Shown: positions 8,752-16,589 of the stretch, piece by piece | Layout: each line of letters opens with the position of its first letter | How positions within the stretch are numbered: position 1 is the first letter of the stretch | DNA from: Bacillota bacterium | GTDB lineage: Bacteria; Bacillota_I; Bacilli_A; RF39; UBA660 | Assembly: GCA_023430885.1 (NCBI GenBank) | Contig: JAEYYH010000023.1 | Location: 1-64,000, forward strand | Reading direction: 5' to 3' | DNA: 64,000 nucleotides | Position numbers and translations under genes: made by a program | The notes under the pieces: generated by a model | The model's input: only the letters and a program-made list of their open reading frames with translations | Database searches by the model: none | Told to the model about the DNA's origin: nothing

Positions 8752-9318
8752 TTATAATTCTTCTCTATATTTCGATTCGTACAATTCTGAAACATTGTCT
8801 TCGTTTAAATGATTAATTTCATCTAGTTTAGGTAATTGTTCTATTGATGATAAGCCTAAATAATCTAAAAACTCATCTGTTACAGAATAAAGAATTGGTC
8901 TACCTGGTAAATCAGATCTACCTACTTCTTTTATCAAATTTCTATATAATAATTTTTTAAGCTGATAAACACTATCAACACCACGTATTTCATCAATGTA
9001 ACTTCTAGTAACAGGAGAATTATAAGCAATAACAGCTAAAGTTTCTAGTGCTGAATTAGATAACTCATCATTTTTTTCTACTTCCACCAATTTTTCATAA
9101 TACTCTTTATGTTCCTTTTTTGTTACGAGTTTATATCTACCTGCTAAAAATTCTATATCAATACCGTGATTAGAACTTTTATACTCTTCTTTTAATGAAC
9201 CTATTAAGTAATTTATTTTATCTTCTTCCATTTCCAGAAGATTTTCTAATCTTTCAATAGATATACCTTCATTACCAACAACAAACAATATACCTTCAAG
9301 TACTCCTAATAATTCCAT
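8752..9318 (-). CDS. scpB: Segregation and condensation protein B
   Basis: The 188-residue kleisin-associated subunit of the Smc-ScpA-ScpB condensin, which organises and helps separate newly replicated chromosomes. It has two winged-helix domains: GVLEGILFVVGNEGIS at the start and LETLAVIAYNSPVTRSYIDEIRG in the middle (the latter as the pieces LETLAVIAYN and SPVTRSYIDEIRG), then VTDEFLDYLGL. The ATG immediately follows the scpA stop, so translation is coupled. Family assignment is secure. Confidence 0.93.
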   Translation of the reverse strand: MELLGVLEGILFVVGNEGISIERLENLLEMEEDKINYLIGSLKEEYKSSNHGIDIEFLAGRYKLVTKKEHKEYYEKLVEVEKNDELSNSALETLAVIAYNSPVTRSYIDEIRGVDSVYQLKKLLYRNLIKEVGRSDLPGRPILYSVTDEFLDYLGLSSIEQLPKLDEINHLNEDNVSELYESKYREEL

Positions 9319-10047
9319 CTAATCACTATCCTTTGCTTCTAATACTATGCTTTCAAAATTTTTATCTTGCTTTATATCAATTTCACCACGGCGAGCCATG
9401 TTTAATATAGATATAAAAGTAACTACAATATAATCTTTTTCTTTTATTTCAAAAAGTTCAGTAAATTCTATTCTCTTTTTTACTCTTAATATTTGCATAA
9501 TTTGACTACTTCTTTCTGCAACAGAGTATTCTTTAGAAGTTATTTTTGTATTTAACGGTTTATCAAATTCCTGCCTTGCTAACATTTTATTAAAAGCATC
9601 TGCAAGATCTTCGATATTAAAATTTTCATCTATTTCTCTAGTTGGTTCAATTATATTAGTTAAATCATATGGTTCTTTAGAAAATACTTTTCCTCTTTCT
9701 TTTTCAAATTCTTTTAATGAGGAAGTAATATTCTTATATCTTTCATATTCTAATAATCTGTTTATTAGTTGATCTCTTGGATTTTCTTCATAATCATCTT
9801 CAGTTTCTACGTGACGCTTAGGAAGTAGTGTTGATGATTTTATTTCAATAAGTTCGGCTGCCATTACTAGATATTCACTAGCAACATTCAAATTTAATTC
9901 TTCCATTTTATTAATATAATCTAAGTATTGATTTGCAATTTCTTCAATATTAATATCACATATATCCATTTCAGATTCTTTTATCAAATGCAATAACAAA
10001 TCTAATGGACCCTCAAAATTATTTATTTCAATTTTATAATTCATCAT
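9319..10047 (-). CDS. scpA: Segregation and condensation protein A
   Basis: The kleisin subunit that bridges the Smc heads. It begins YKIEINNFEGPLDLLLHLIK (the invariant F-E-G-P-L-D-L-L motif) with DICDINIEEI after it, and ends with a winged-helix segment. About 242 residues. The frame extends upstream to a TTG, but GGAAG sits correctly before the ATG pair at 10047/10044. First gene of the scpAB pair, which ends with scpB here; the usual ribH/lysA-type neighbours are absent. Confidence 0.92.
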   Translation of the reverse strand: MMNYKIEINNFEGPLDLLLHLIKESEMDICDINIEEIANQYLDYINKMEELNLNVASEYLVMAAELIEIKSSTLLPKRHVETEDDYEENPRDQLINRLLEYERYKNITSSLKEFEKERGKVFSKEPYDLTNIIEPTREIDENFNIEDLADAFNKMLARQEFDKPLNTKITSKEYSVAERSSQIMQILRVKKRIEFTELFEIKEKDYIVVTFISILNMARRGEIDIKQDKNFESIVLEAKDSD

Positions 10048-10103
10048 ATTCACTTCCAAGTCTAATTAATTATATCATATTATTTCTTTCTTTTGAACAA
10101 ATA

Positions 10104-10112
10104 TGATATAAT
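10104..10112 (+). promoter_or_regulatory. Extended -10 promoter of the RNHCP gene
   Basis: TGATATAAT lies 16 bases before the chosen TTG start, so the leader is very short. This position excludes the longer upstream reading frame as the real start. Confidence 0.6.
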
Positions 10113-10128
10113 TACTTCGGTGATTAAT

Positions 10129-10431
10129 TTGAAAAAATTTACTATGAGGGATGAAAATTTTATATGTGAAAACTGTGGTTATACTGTGGAAAAGTTGAAT
10201 TATACTGCTCGTGACCACTGTCCTAACTGTTTATATTCAAAACATGTGGATATTTTACCTGGTGATAGATCTAATACTTGTTTAGGTTTATTAGAACCCA
10301 TAGGCATAGAAAAATTTAAAGATACATTTAAGATTATATATAAATGTCAAAAGTGCAATAAAATGCACAAAAATATTATTGCAAAAGATGATAACATGAA
10401 TATGGTAATCAATTTATCAATACAAAAATAA
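10129..10431 (+). CDS. RNHCP domain protein (zinc-ribbon type)
   Basis: A 100-residue protein of the RNHCP family: RDENFICENCGYTV, YTARDHCPNCLYSKH and GDRSNTCLG are its hallmark segments, and CQKCNKMHKN forms a second C-x-x-C pair, so it probably binds zinc. Function is unknown. The start is taken as TTG after a GGTGA site because the promoter lies inside the longer frame; the ATG five codons later is an alternative. It is a lone plus-strand gene followed by a shared terminator. Confidence 0.8.
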   Translation: MKKFTMRDENFICENCGYTVEKLNYTARDHCPNCLYSKHVDILPGDRSNTCLGLLEPIGIEKFKDTFKIIYKCQKCNKMHKNIIAKDDNMNMVINLSIQK

Positions 10432-10451
10432 AAGGACTAAAGTCCTTTTTT
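10430..10451. terminator. Bidirectional terminator
   Basis: AAAAGGACT pairs with AGTCCTTTT around AA, with T runs available on both strands. It separates the RNHCP gene from the converging gene at 10450 and overlaps that gene's stop. Confidence 0.85.
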
Positions 10452-11001
10452 AATACCCTACTATTCCAATTATTACTCTAAGTAATACTATAAATAAAAT
10501 TATTACTCCAAATACAACACCAATAAAAATATTATTTTTTTTATTCTTTGCTTTTTCTGCAGCTGCATCCATAGTAATTGCGTATTCATCCAAGACTTCT
10601 GCAGTTCCTTTAGTTGCATCTATTATTAATTCCTCTTCTGTTGCCGTTCCTGATGTTTTTATATTTGTCTGAACTGTTGGTGCCACTGCCACTTTAGCAA
10701 CTGGTTTTGCAATAGTTGCACCGGCAGCCGTATCAACATCGACAGGCACTATATTTTCAGGCACCACAGGGTTAGGATTAACTTGCCCTATAGCAGGATC
10801 TGGTACAGGTACTGCTGGTGAAGCACTAACTATTGGTGTTTGAGATACTACCGGTTGTGCAACCGTTTGTTTCTCAAAATTAAAATCATAATTCACTTCT
10901 GGTTGTACAGTGGATAAATCTTCACTAGTTTTTGGAACATTCTCATTTGGCATTACGGCTGTTGGTAAAACTGGTTCTAATTCTTCTTGTTTCATGTCCA
11001 T
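10450..11001 (-). CDS. Tail-anchored Pro/Val-rich membrane protein
   Basis: A 183-residue protein not matching a family I know. Residues 1-125 are low-complexity and rich in Pro, Val and Thr (VVSQTPIVSASPAVPVPDPA), residues 125-155 are helical, and residues 158-180 form one hydrophobic helix at the very C-terminus. There is no signal peptide, so it is probably tail-anchored with the disordered part in the cytoplasm. It follows the gene at 11008 by six bases, so the two are co-transcribed. Confidence 0.6.
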   Translation of the reverse strand: MDMKQEELEPVLPTAVMPNENVPKTSEDLSTVQPEVNYDFNFEKQTVAQPVVSQTPIVSASPAVPVPDPAIGQVNPNPVVPENIVPVDVDTAAGATIAKPVAKVAVAPTVQTNIKTSGTATEEELIIDATKGTAEVLDEYAITMDAAAEKAKNKKNNIFIGVVFGVIILFIVLLRVIIGIVGY

Positions 11002-11007
11002 ATTTTA

Positions 11008-11637
11008 TCACTCACATTCGTATCCAATATTTGCATACTGACTAATTGCCGCATTTATCTCTTGATTATATATACCGTATAAACCAATACCATCAGTATC
11101 ACTTATTTTTACTTTTGTTAAGTCTGTTTTAGATAAGTCAATTACTGATGAAGTAGCTAATGATAAAGTTCCGCTTAATGTTGTAACCACACTATAACCT
11201 TCTAATTCTAAATTATCAGATTTTCTAGATTCGTATTTTTTTCTTTCTGAATAAATATAATTAGTATACTCATCACTTATTCCTTCGTAACTAACTTCTT
11301 CATCTAAACTTTTCAATTGATCTTCAGAATAATATAAATATATTGTTATGGTTTTAGTACCTGTTGTAGATTCTATCTTATTTGTGCAGGCAACTTTATT
11401 TGTTCCCACTGGTTTAACTACTTTATACTCTACTACTGGTTCTTCATCATCTTCATCATCAGTAGTTGGTTCTTCTGTAACAACTTCATCTTTTTGAAAA
11501 AATTCACCTGTTCTTAATTTTGCAACAAAATTATATACGTTCCTCATATTGAACATAAAAACAACTATCATTGCAAGAATTACAACGTATAGTACCTTCT
11601 CTGAATTGAACTTTTGATTAAACCCTGTTTTATTCAT
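11008..11637 (-). CDS. Single-pass membrane protein with external domain
   Basis: A 209-residue protein. Residues 15-32 are a transmembrane helix followed by an acidic stalk (TTDDEDDEEPVVEY) and an external domain of about 140 residues with predicted strands (TKTITIYLYYSEDQL) and two cysteines, VACTN near 83 and GYECE at the end, likely a disulfide. The external part is loosely like small YehR-type lipoprotein domains, but I cannot assign it. TAGGAGCG precedes the ATG. Pairs with the tail-anchored gene downstream. Confidence 0.6.
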   Translation of the reverse strand: MNKTGFNQKFNSEKVLYVVILAMIVVFMFNMRNVYNFVAKLRTGEFFQKDEVVTEEPTTDDEDDEEPVVEYKVVKPVGTNKVACTNKIESTTGTKTITIYLYYSEDQLKSLDEEVSYEGISDEYTNYIYSERKKYESRKSDNLELEGYSVVTTLSGTLSLATSSVIDLSKTDLTKVKISDTDGIGLYGIYNQEINAAISQYANIGYECE

Positions 11638-11748
11638 TTGTATCGCTCCTATCTTATATAGATTATTATATCAAAATATATACTTTTTTTAAAGTTATTT
11701 TTATGTTAATAGTTAAGTTTATTATTTTTTATTTTATAAAATTAAAAA

Positions 11749-11763
11749 GATCAAATATTGATC
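11749..11763 (-). terminator. Terminator of the 12573-11770 gene pair
   Basis: GATCAA and TTGATC pair around a three-base loop and are followed on the minus strand by TTTTT. It divides the four envelope genes into two transcription units. Confidence 0.7.
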
Positions 11764-11769
11764 CTTTTA

Positions 11770-12252
11770 TTAACTTAATTTCGCTAACGCTTCTTTAAGT
11801 AAAGATATTCTTTGCTGTTGAGATTCTATAACAGAATCCAAACCAGTAATTTTATTTGCTGTTGTGTCCTTTTTATAATCTGCCATTGATTTAGTTGCAT
11901 TTTGAAGAGCCGTTCCTAAGCTTTCTTGTACAGCTTGCATTGATTTTATCATTGCCTTTACTTCTTCTCTTTGTTCCGCTGTTAATTTTTCTTGCTTACG
12001 ATATTGTGCAACTTTTTCTTTTTGTGCAGCAATTTTTTCTTTTATCTGTTTTCTTAGTTGAACCAACTCTTGTGCTTGTGTTCTAATAGTAGTTCTTTTA
12101 GTTCTAGCAAGAACTGCATTATCACTATTCTCACTACCTAAAATAGTAGAATTGCCATTAGTTGTGTTATTACCAGCATCACTATTTTGTGCAAAAACTG
12201 GTGTTGTAATTAATAAACTTCCAATTAGTATAAATAATAATTTTTTTTTCAT
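11770..12252 (-). CDS. Secreted basic coiled-coil protein
   Basis: A 160-residue protein with a signal peptide (KKKLLFILIGSLLITTPVFA, likely cut after VFA), an Asn/Ser-rich linker and a long charged helix (about 50-160) rich in Lys, Gln and Arg with heptad spacing. The segment LTAEQREEV recalls the LTxxQ helices of Spy/CpxP-type proteins, but the resemblance is slight. It is nine bases behind the acidic membrane protein gene at 12262, so the two are co-expressed; their opposite charge suggests they may bind one another. Confidence 0.55.
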   Translation of the reverse strand: MKKKLLFILIGSLLITTPVFAQNSDAGNNTTNGNSTILGSENSDNAVLARTKRTTIRTQAQELVQLRKQIKEKIAAQKEKVAQYRKQEKLTAEQREEVKAMIKSMQAVQESLGTALQNATKSMADYKKDTTANKITGLDSVIESQQQRISLLKEALAKLS

Positions 12253-12261
12253 TTTTTCTCC

Positions 12262-12573
12262 TTATTCAACAGTAGTGCCCAAACTTGTTTCAGCACTTTC
12301 CATTTCTTCTAAACTATTTAATATTGAATCTAAACTATCTTCTAACTCATTCATTGAAGAATCATCTTCATTCATATCTTCAACTATAGTTGTTGAAAAT
12401 TCAGCATCAGCAGTTTCATCGTCGTTGAGATTTTTTTCTACTATTTTCATTTGATCATCTAAATCATTTAATATTTTTTCATCACTTTCATACATAAAAA
12501 TAAAATAAATCAATCCTGATATCAGAAATAAAGCTATTACAACTGCAGCAGCAATTATTATTTTCTTTTTCAC
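12262..12573 (-). CDS. Small acidic membrane-anchored protein
   Basis: A 103-residue protein with one N-terminal transmembrane helix (residues 4-27) and a strongly acidic external tail (DLDDQMKIVEKNLNDDET, then NEDDSSMNELEDSLDSIL). No family is recognised. It is the first gene of the pair with the basic secreted coiled-coil protein. A plain reading is a membrane anchor for that partner, which is inference from charge and order only. Confidence 0.55.
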   Translation of the reverse strand: MKKKIIIAAAVVIALFLISGLIYFIFMYESDEKILNDLDDQMKIVEKNLNDDETADAEFSTTIVEDMNEDDSSMNELEDSLDSILNSLEEMESAETSLGTTVE

Positions 12574-12691
12574 AAAATTCCTCTCTCGTTATGCTTAAAA
12601 TTACTTAGTAAAATAATATTATAAAATGCAAACCTATTATAATTAAATTATATATAAAGAAGTGAAATTAATCAAGTACTTAATAATACAA

Positions 12692-12720
12692 AAAAAATTA
12701 CATAAATCTGTAATTTTTTT
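12692..12720 (-). terminator. Terminator of the thioredoxin operon
   Basis: AAAAAATTACA pairs with TGTAATTTTTT around a six-base loop, just past the trxA stop. Confidence 0.8.
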
Positions 12721-12733
12721 ATAAACATTCATT

Positions 12734-13045
12734 TTAATTTTTAGTAATTAAATTTATAATTGCTTGTTCATCAGAGAATCCGACTATTCCATCTACAGCT
12801 TCACCTTTTTTAAAGACTATCATAGTTGGTATAGACATAACACCATATTTTATTGCTAAATCTTGATTCTCATCAACATTCACTTTTACAATTTCAAATT
12901 CAGTATGTTCGCGACCTATTTTTTCTAATACCGGCGCAACCATCTTACATGGACCACACCAATCAGCATAAAAATCAACTAAAACTGATTTGCTATTTTT
13001 TAAAACTTCTTGTTCAAATTCTTTACTATTAACATGTTTAAGCAT
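12734..13045 (-). CDS. trxA: Thioredoxin
   Basis: A 103-residue thioredoxin with the active site WCGPCKM and the cis-proline segment SIPTMIVFKKGE. It passes electrons from thioredoxin reductase to protein disulfides in the cytoplasm. AAGGAGGAA precedes the ATG. It is the last gene of a four-gene unit (reductase, ArsR-type regulator, ferredoxin, thioredoxin), so its supply is tied to its own reductase. Confidence 0.95.
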   Translation of the reverse strand: MLKHVNSKEFEQEVLKNSKSVLVDFYADWCGPCKMVAPVLEKIGREHTEFEIVKVNVDENQDLAIKYGVMSIPTMIVFKKGEAVDGIVGFSDEQAIINLITKN

Positions 13046-13057
13046 TTTTCTTCCTCC

Positions 13058-13243
13058 TTAATTTGTAAGTATTAAAGCTTCTTTTGGACAAAATCTTGAA
13101 CACTTTCCGCATTTAATACATAACTTTTCATTTATTGATGGCAAGTTAAATCCATCTTGTAAAATTGCTCCTACTGGGCAAACTTTAATAGCAGGACATT
13201 TATGATTTTTAGGGCATCTTTTTTCATTTACAATCAATTTCAT
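13058..13243 (-). CDS. Two-cluster 4Fe-4S ferredoxin-like protein
   Basis: A 61-residue ferredoxin. The C-terminal cluster motif is the canonical CIKCGKCSRFCP. The N-terminal motif is unusual: RCPKNHKCPAIKVCPVG has cysteines spaced C-x5-C-x4-C-P, so the first cluster may be different or bound with a fourth ligand from elsewhere. It lies between the regulator and trxA in the redox operon. Possible roles are electron donor to the reductase or iron-sulfur redox sensor; neither is shown. Confidence 0.85.
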   Translation of the reverse strand: MKLIVNEKRCPKNHKCPAIKVCPVGAILQDGFNLPSINEKLCIKCGKCSRFCPKEALILTN

Positions 13244-13247
13244 TTTA

Positions 13248-13523
13248 TTACTCCGCTATTTTTAAACTTCTAATTATTGATATTATTTCCTTATCAGAAA
13301 TTGAATAAAAAACTTCATTTGCAACTTTGGTAGATGTAATAATTCCCATTGCTTTCAATTTTGCAAGTTGTTGTGAAACTACTGATTGTGAAGCTTTAGC
13401 ACACACTTGTAGACTACCCACATTTTTTTCATAATTTTTGCAAAGATTAACTAAAATACATAGCCTTACTTCATTTGATAAAACATCAAATATCATAGCT
13501 AGTTCTTTTAAACTTTTTTCCAT
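13248..13523 (-). CDS. ArsR-family winged-helix regulator
   Basis: A 91-residue ArsR/SmtB-type repressor: DVLSNEVRLCILVNL, then the recognition helix ASQSVVSQQLAKLKAMG and the wing VANEVFYSISD. Two cysteines lie in or near the DNA-binding core (VRLCIL and QVCAKAS), which could make it thiol-responsive. The frame extends upstream into the reductase gene, but GAGAGGT is placed for the ATG used here. It likely controls its own operon through the palindrome in the promoter ahead of the reductase gene. The signal is unknown. Confidence 0.85.
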   Translation of the reverse strand: MEKSLKELAMIFDVLSNEVRLCILVNLCKNYEKNVGSLQVCAKASQSVVSQQLAKLKAMGIITSTKVANEVFYSISDKEIISIIRSLKIAE

Positions 13524-13551
13524 AAAATTACCTCTCTTATCTGTATGTATA

Positions 13552-14427
13552 CTATATTTTTCTAATAGCATTATTGCTTTTTAAAAATTTATTAATTTCT
13601 CTACTAGCAATAATACCATCCGAAACTGCTTTTCCTATTTGTAGAGTACCACCTATAACATCACCAATCGCATATAGACCATTAATATTAGTCATATAAT
13701 TATCATCTACATGAATAAAGTTTTTATTCATACCAATTCCCAAAGTTTTACTAAATGTTGATGCTGAAGCTATACCAACAGCTACAAATATGCCATCTAA
13801 TTCTATAACTTCTTCCGTATCTAAAACTAAACCAGAAACTCTTTGTTCGCCATTTATATTAGCAATTTTGTTAGTTATAATATTTATATTTAAGTCACTA
13901 AAATCTCTTTTTAATTCTTCACCATTTGTAAGCAAAGTAACATTCGGTGACAATTGTTTTAAATATTTAGCTTCTTCATAAGCAAGATTACCGCTGCCTA
14001 TTACACCTATCTTTTTATTCCTAAAGAAAAATCCATCACAAGTAGCACAATAACTAACTCCTTTTCCTTCATATTCAGAAATATTTGATATTTTTGGAGA
14101 AGTACGTGAAACCCCTATTGCCAATACAACCACTTTTGATTCATACTCATTTTTGTCAGTATATATTTTAAAATTATCAAGCTTATCTATTTTGACTACT
14201 TCTTCCTTAATAACATCAATGTCATTATCCTTTAATTGCCTAATTCCATTATTATAAAGTTCGTCACCACTTATCTTACCTACACCATAATAATTTTCAA
14301 TACTGCCAGCTTTTTTTAACATACTATTATCCGTAGTTAAAACTGTAACTTTATAATTATCTCTTTTTAAATATAAAGCTAGAGAAACACCAGCTGGACC
14401 ACTACCTATTACTATAACATCAATCAT
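13552..14427 (-). CDS. Thioredoxin reductase-like flavoprotein
   Basis: A 291-residue flavoprotein with two dinucleotide folds: GSGPAGVSLALYLKR for FAD and GVIGSGNLAYEEAKYL for the pyridine nucleotide, and the redox-active CATCDG between them. The final segment LYAIGDVIGGTLQIGKAVSD (20 residues) is typical. It is a little shorter than classical TrxB (about 310). In the pyridine-nucleotide fold the usual GGG is SGN, so the electron donor may differ from NADPH; the adjacent ferredoxin is a candidate. First gene of the redox operon. Confidence 0.88.
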   Translation of the reverse strand: MIDVIVIGSGPAGVSLALYLKRDNYKVTVLTTDNSMLKKAGSIENYYGVGKISGDELYNNGIRQLKDNDIDVIKEEVVKIDKLDNFKIYTDKNEYESKVVVLAIGVSRTSPKISNISEYEGKGVSYCATCDGFFFRNKKIGVIGSGNLAYEEAKYLKQLSPNVTLLTNGEELKRDFSDLNINIITNKIANINGEQRVSGLVLDTEEVIELDGIFVAVGIASASTFSKTLGIGMNKNFIHVDDNYMTNINGLYAIGDVIGGTLQIGKAVSDGIIASREINKFLKSNNAIRKI

Positions 14428-14453
14428 ATTAATTCTCCTTTGTATATTACTAT

Positions 14454-14480
14454 ATTATAATATATTAATTAATATGTCAA
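14454..14480 (-). promoter_or_regulatory. Promoter and candidate ArsR operator of the thioredoxin operon
   Basis: A perfect TTGACA -35 is followed by TATAAT at 15 bases or TAATAT at 17. The bases next to the -35 are a perfect 14-base palindrome, ATATTAATTAATAT, placed where a bound repressor would block RNA polymerase. ArsR-family operators are often AT-rich palindromes in this position. Confidence 0.6.
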
Positions 14481-14534
14481 TAGTTTCCTAAAATATACAA
14501 AAAAATTATTATTTTCTCTAAAAAGTTTACATAT

Positions 14535-15719
14535 CTATTTTTTTATTACGGTTCCATCTAAAGTAATAACATAGTGCTTGTTAAAAATAAAGTTAATCGT
14601 TATAAACTGATAAATGGAAGAACATATTTGTCCTATTCCTGTACAATAAGGAGAATTTAAAAATGAAAAGGCTACTCTTGAAGAACTAGCAAATATTTTA
14701 TTTGTTGTTATCCTTAGAGGTGAATATTCTAACTGCAGAAAGCAAGTTTTTATTTTATATATAGGATATATAATAAAATTAATTATTTCAAAACTTAAAA
14801 ATATAAGAGTTATTACTAAATTCAAATCATAAAACCAATATAAAGAAACAAACATAAATATCACTGATAAAAAAAGAATTGATAGCAATTTATATGCATT
14901 CTTTCTATGTTCTTTATAGTTAAAAACATTCTTACTAATGTCAATTTTTGCAATTGTACTTATTGAATCAAAAACGTCCCACTGCGAATCTGTTATTAGT
15001 GAAACAAATGTTAAAGCTAAAATATACTTCATTCCATAATCCATAACATTACTTAGTCCAAACAAAAATATTATAAAAAATAACAACTGATTAAATAATT
15101 CAACTGAATCATATTTTATCAAATTAAATATATTTAATCTAAATTTATATTTTTTATATGATTTTAACGTGATGATAATTGTATAAATAGATAAAGCTAA
15201 CAAAGTGACAAATACAATAAATATTTTATCTTTAAACACTAAAGAACTTCCAATCAAAATGATAAAGTTAAGACAATTGAAAATTATTGAGTATCTGTTG
15301 GCTTGATTATAATTATTTTCATAGTAGTTTTTCATTAAAACAAATGACAAAATTAGTTGAAGATAAATTTGAACAAGTGAATATATGGTAAATTCTTTGT
15401 ATATAGATATATCCATGTTCATAAATCTTATATAATAATCTACATTGTATATTAGCAATCCAAATACTATAGATCCCAAAAACATACCAAGGGTCATTCC
15501 AGATAAAACAGCATTTTTATTATTATCTTCCTCTTTACTTATATTTGCACCTGTTGCAAATATAGATTTAAAAATTCCATAGATAAATTGGACAGGATAA
15601 GTTAATGTAAAAACGTTAATTAAATTTCGATCTATTATTATGGATAATAAAAGCCAAGAGAAAATTGGAAGTAATGAAGCTAAAACTGTGTCTAAACTTA
15701 TTTGTAATAATTTTTTCAT
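14535..15719 (-). CDS. MATE-like multi-pass membrane protein
   Basis: A 394-residue integral membrane protein with about 11-12 hydrophobic helices, arranged like the MATE/polysaccharide-flippase superfamily. Conserved residues of either branch are weak. Two C-terminal clusters, CFLQLEYSPLRI and FSFLNSPYCTGIGQ, follow the pattern of the second half of MATE proteins. AAGGAG precedes the ATG. It is a single gene, with no glycosyltransferases nearby, so drug or metabolite export is more likely than glycan flipping. Tentative. Confidence 0.5.
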   Translation of the reverse strand: MKKLLQISLDTVLASLLPIFSWLLLSIIIDRNLINVFTLTYPVQFIYGIFKSIFATGANISKEEDNNKNAVLSGMTLGMFLGSIVFGLLIYNVDYYIRFMNMDISIYKEFTIYSLVQIYLQLILSFVLMKNYYENNYNQANRYSIIFNCLNFIILIGSSLVFKDKIFIVFVTLLALSIYTIIITLKSYKKYKFRLNIFNLIKYDSVELFNQLLFFIIFLFGLSNVMDYGMKYILALTFVSLITDSQWDVFDSISTIAKIDISKNVFNYKEHRKNAYKLLSILFLSVIFMFVSLYWFYDLNLVITLIFLSFEIINFIIYPIYKIKTCFLQLEYSPLRITTNKIFASSSRVAFSFLNSPYCTGIGQICSSIYQFITINFIFNKHYVITLDGTVIKK

Positions 15720-15802
15720 TTGTACTCCTTACTGCATTATATATTAAAATTTTATCACATTTCAAATAAATTTTATATTACATTTTTTAGCTTTAAAAGC
15801 AA

Positions 15803-15836
15803 AAAACTGAAAATCTTTATTAAATTTTCAGTTTTA
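15803..15836 (-). terminator. Terminator of the DUF2318 lipoprotein gene
   Basis: AAAACTGAAAAT pairs over 12 bases with ATTTTCAGTTTT, with T-rich sequence on both sides. It lies past the lipoprotein stop. Confidence 0.75.
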
Positions 15837-15892
15837 TTATATTCCTTCAAAACCCTAATTACATACTTGATATAATTAAGATGGGTTAAAAT

Positions 15893-16396
15893 TTATGCTA
15901 ATTTTCCTCCCCAATTTTCAAATTTGTCTTTAAATTTTTGGATGTATTCCTTCGAAATAATTATATTTGAACCTTCTACTGTTTTATACTCATCAGGAAT
16001 ATAGAAAGGACTGCAACCAATACCTTTAAAACCAATATCATCAATCTTTATTCTTGTTCCACAAGTTTGGCAAACAATATAGTCTCCATCTTGAATAAAG
16101 TAGGCATTTTTATCAGGATTACATGACTGACAAGTGTTAAATACTATTCGAACAGTTCCATCACTTGCTCTTACAGCAATGATCTGAATTGTTATACCTT
16201 CAAATTCATAATTATAAAACGTAGCTGTTTCTGTTATCGATTCGCTATCTATTACCATGTTTCCATCATCATTTGTAATAGCCGCTATATACTCATTATC
16301 TCCTTTTTGTGTAGCAGTGTCCTCTACAGCTTTTTTATCGCACCCTGTAACTACAAATATAAACGCAATTAAAAATATAAATAAAAATTTTTTCAT
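15893..16396 (-). CDS. DUF2318-domain lipoprotein
   Basis: A 167-residue lipoprotein with a lipobox (FVVTGC) and, after a short linker, the cysteine-rich DUF2318 domain known from the C-terminus of FTR1-associated membrane proteins: VRIVFNTCQSCNP, VCQTCGTRIKIDDIG and GCSPFYIP. The C-x-x-C pairs suggest metal or redox binding outside the cell. AAAGGAGTG precedes the ATG after a leader of about 115 bases. Its promoter holds a CsoR-like operator, which points to copper, another soft metal or persulfide as the cue (inference). No transporter is adjacent. Confidence 0.8.
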   Translation of the reverse strand: MKKFLFIFLIAFIFVVTGCDKKAVEDTATQKGDNEYIAAITNDDGNMVIDSESITETATFYNYEFEGITIQIIAVRASDGTVRIVFNTCQSCNPDKNAYFIQDGDYIVCQTCGTRIKIDDIGFKGIGCSPFYIPDEYKTVEGSNIIISKEYIQKFKDKFENWGGKLA

Positions 16397-16518
16397 TTAT
16401 AATTTCACTCCTTTTCTAAATAAGTACTTAACAACTACATAAAATCATTAATTAATAATTCTCGATAGAACATATAATTTTAATATTTTGAATGTTTTTT
16501 GTTTTTGTACTAGTCAAT

Positions 16519-16547
16519 ATTATATACCCTAGTAGGGTATATGTAAA
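16519..16547 (-). promoter_or_regulatory. Promoter with CsoR/CstR-like operator in the spacer
   Basis: TTTACA and TATAAT are exactly 17 bases apart. A 21-base inverted repeat, ATATACCCTA-G-TAGGGTATAT, occupies the spacer and runs into both boxes. CsoR-family operators have this form (TAnCCC/GGGnTA arms around a short centre). No csoR gene is in the window, so the repressor would be encoded elsewhere. Confidence 0.75.
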
Positions 16548-16562
16548 TAGAAAATTATAATG

Positions 16563-16587
16563 AAAAAGAATCTAATATAAATTAGAT
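16563..16587 (-). terminator. Terminator of the YhgE gene
   Basis: ATCTAAT and ATTAGAT pair around ATAA, followed on the minus strand by CTTTTTC. It lies immediately past the gene's stop. Confidence 0.65.
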
Positions 16588-16589
16588 CC

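Noticed and set aside
15866..15885. TGATATAAT on the plus strand downstream of the lipoprotein gene
   Set aside because: It faces into the converging gene with nothing to express; probably a chance match.
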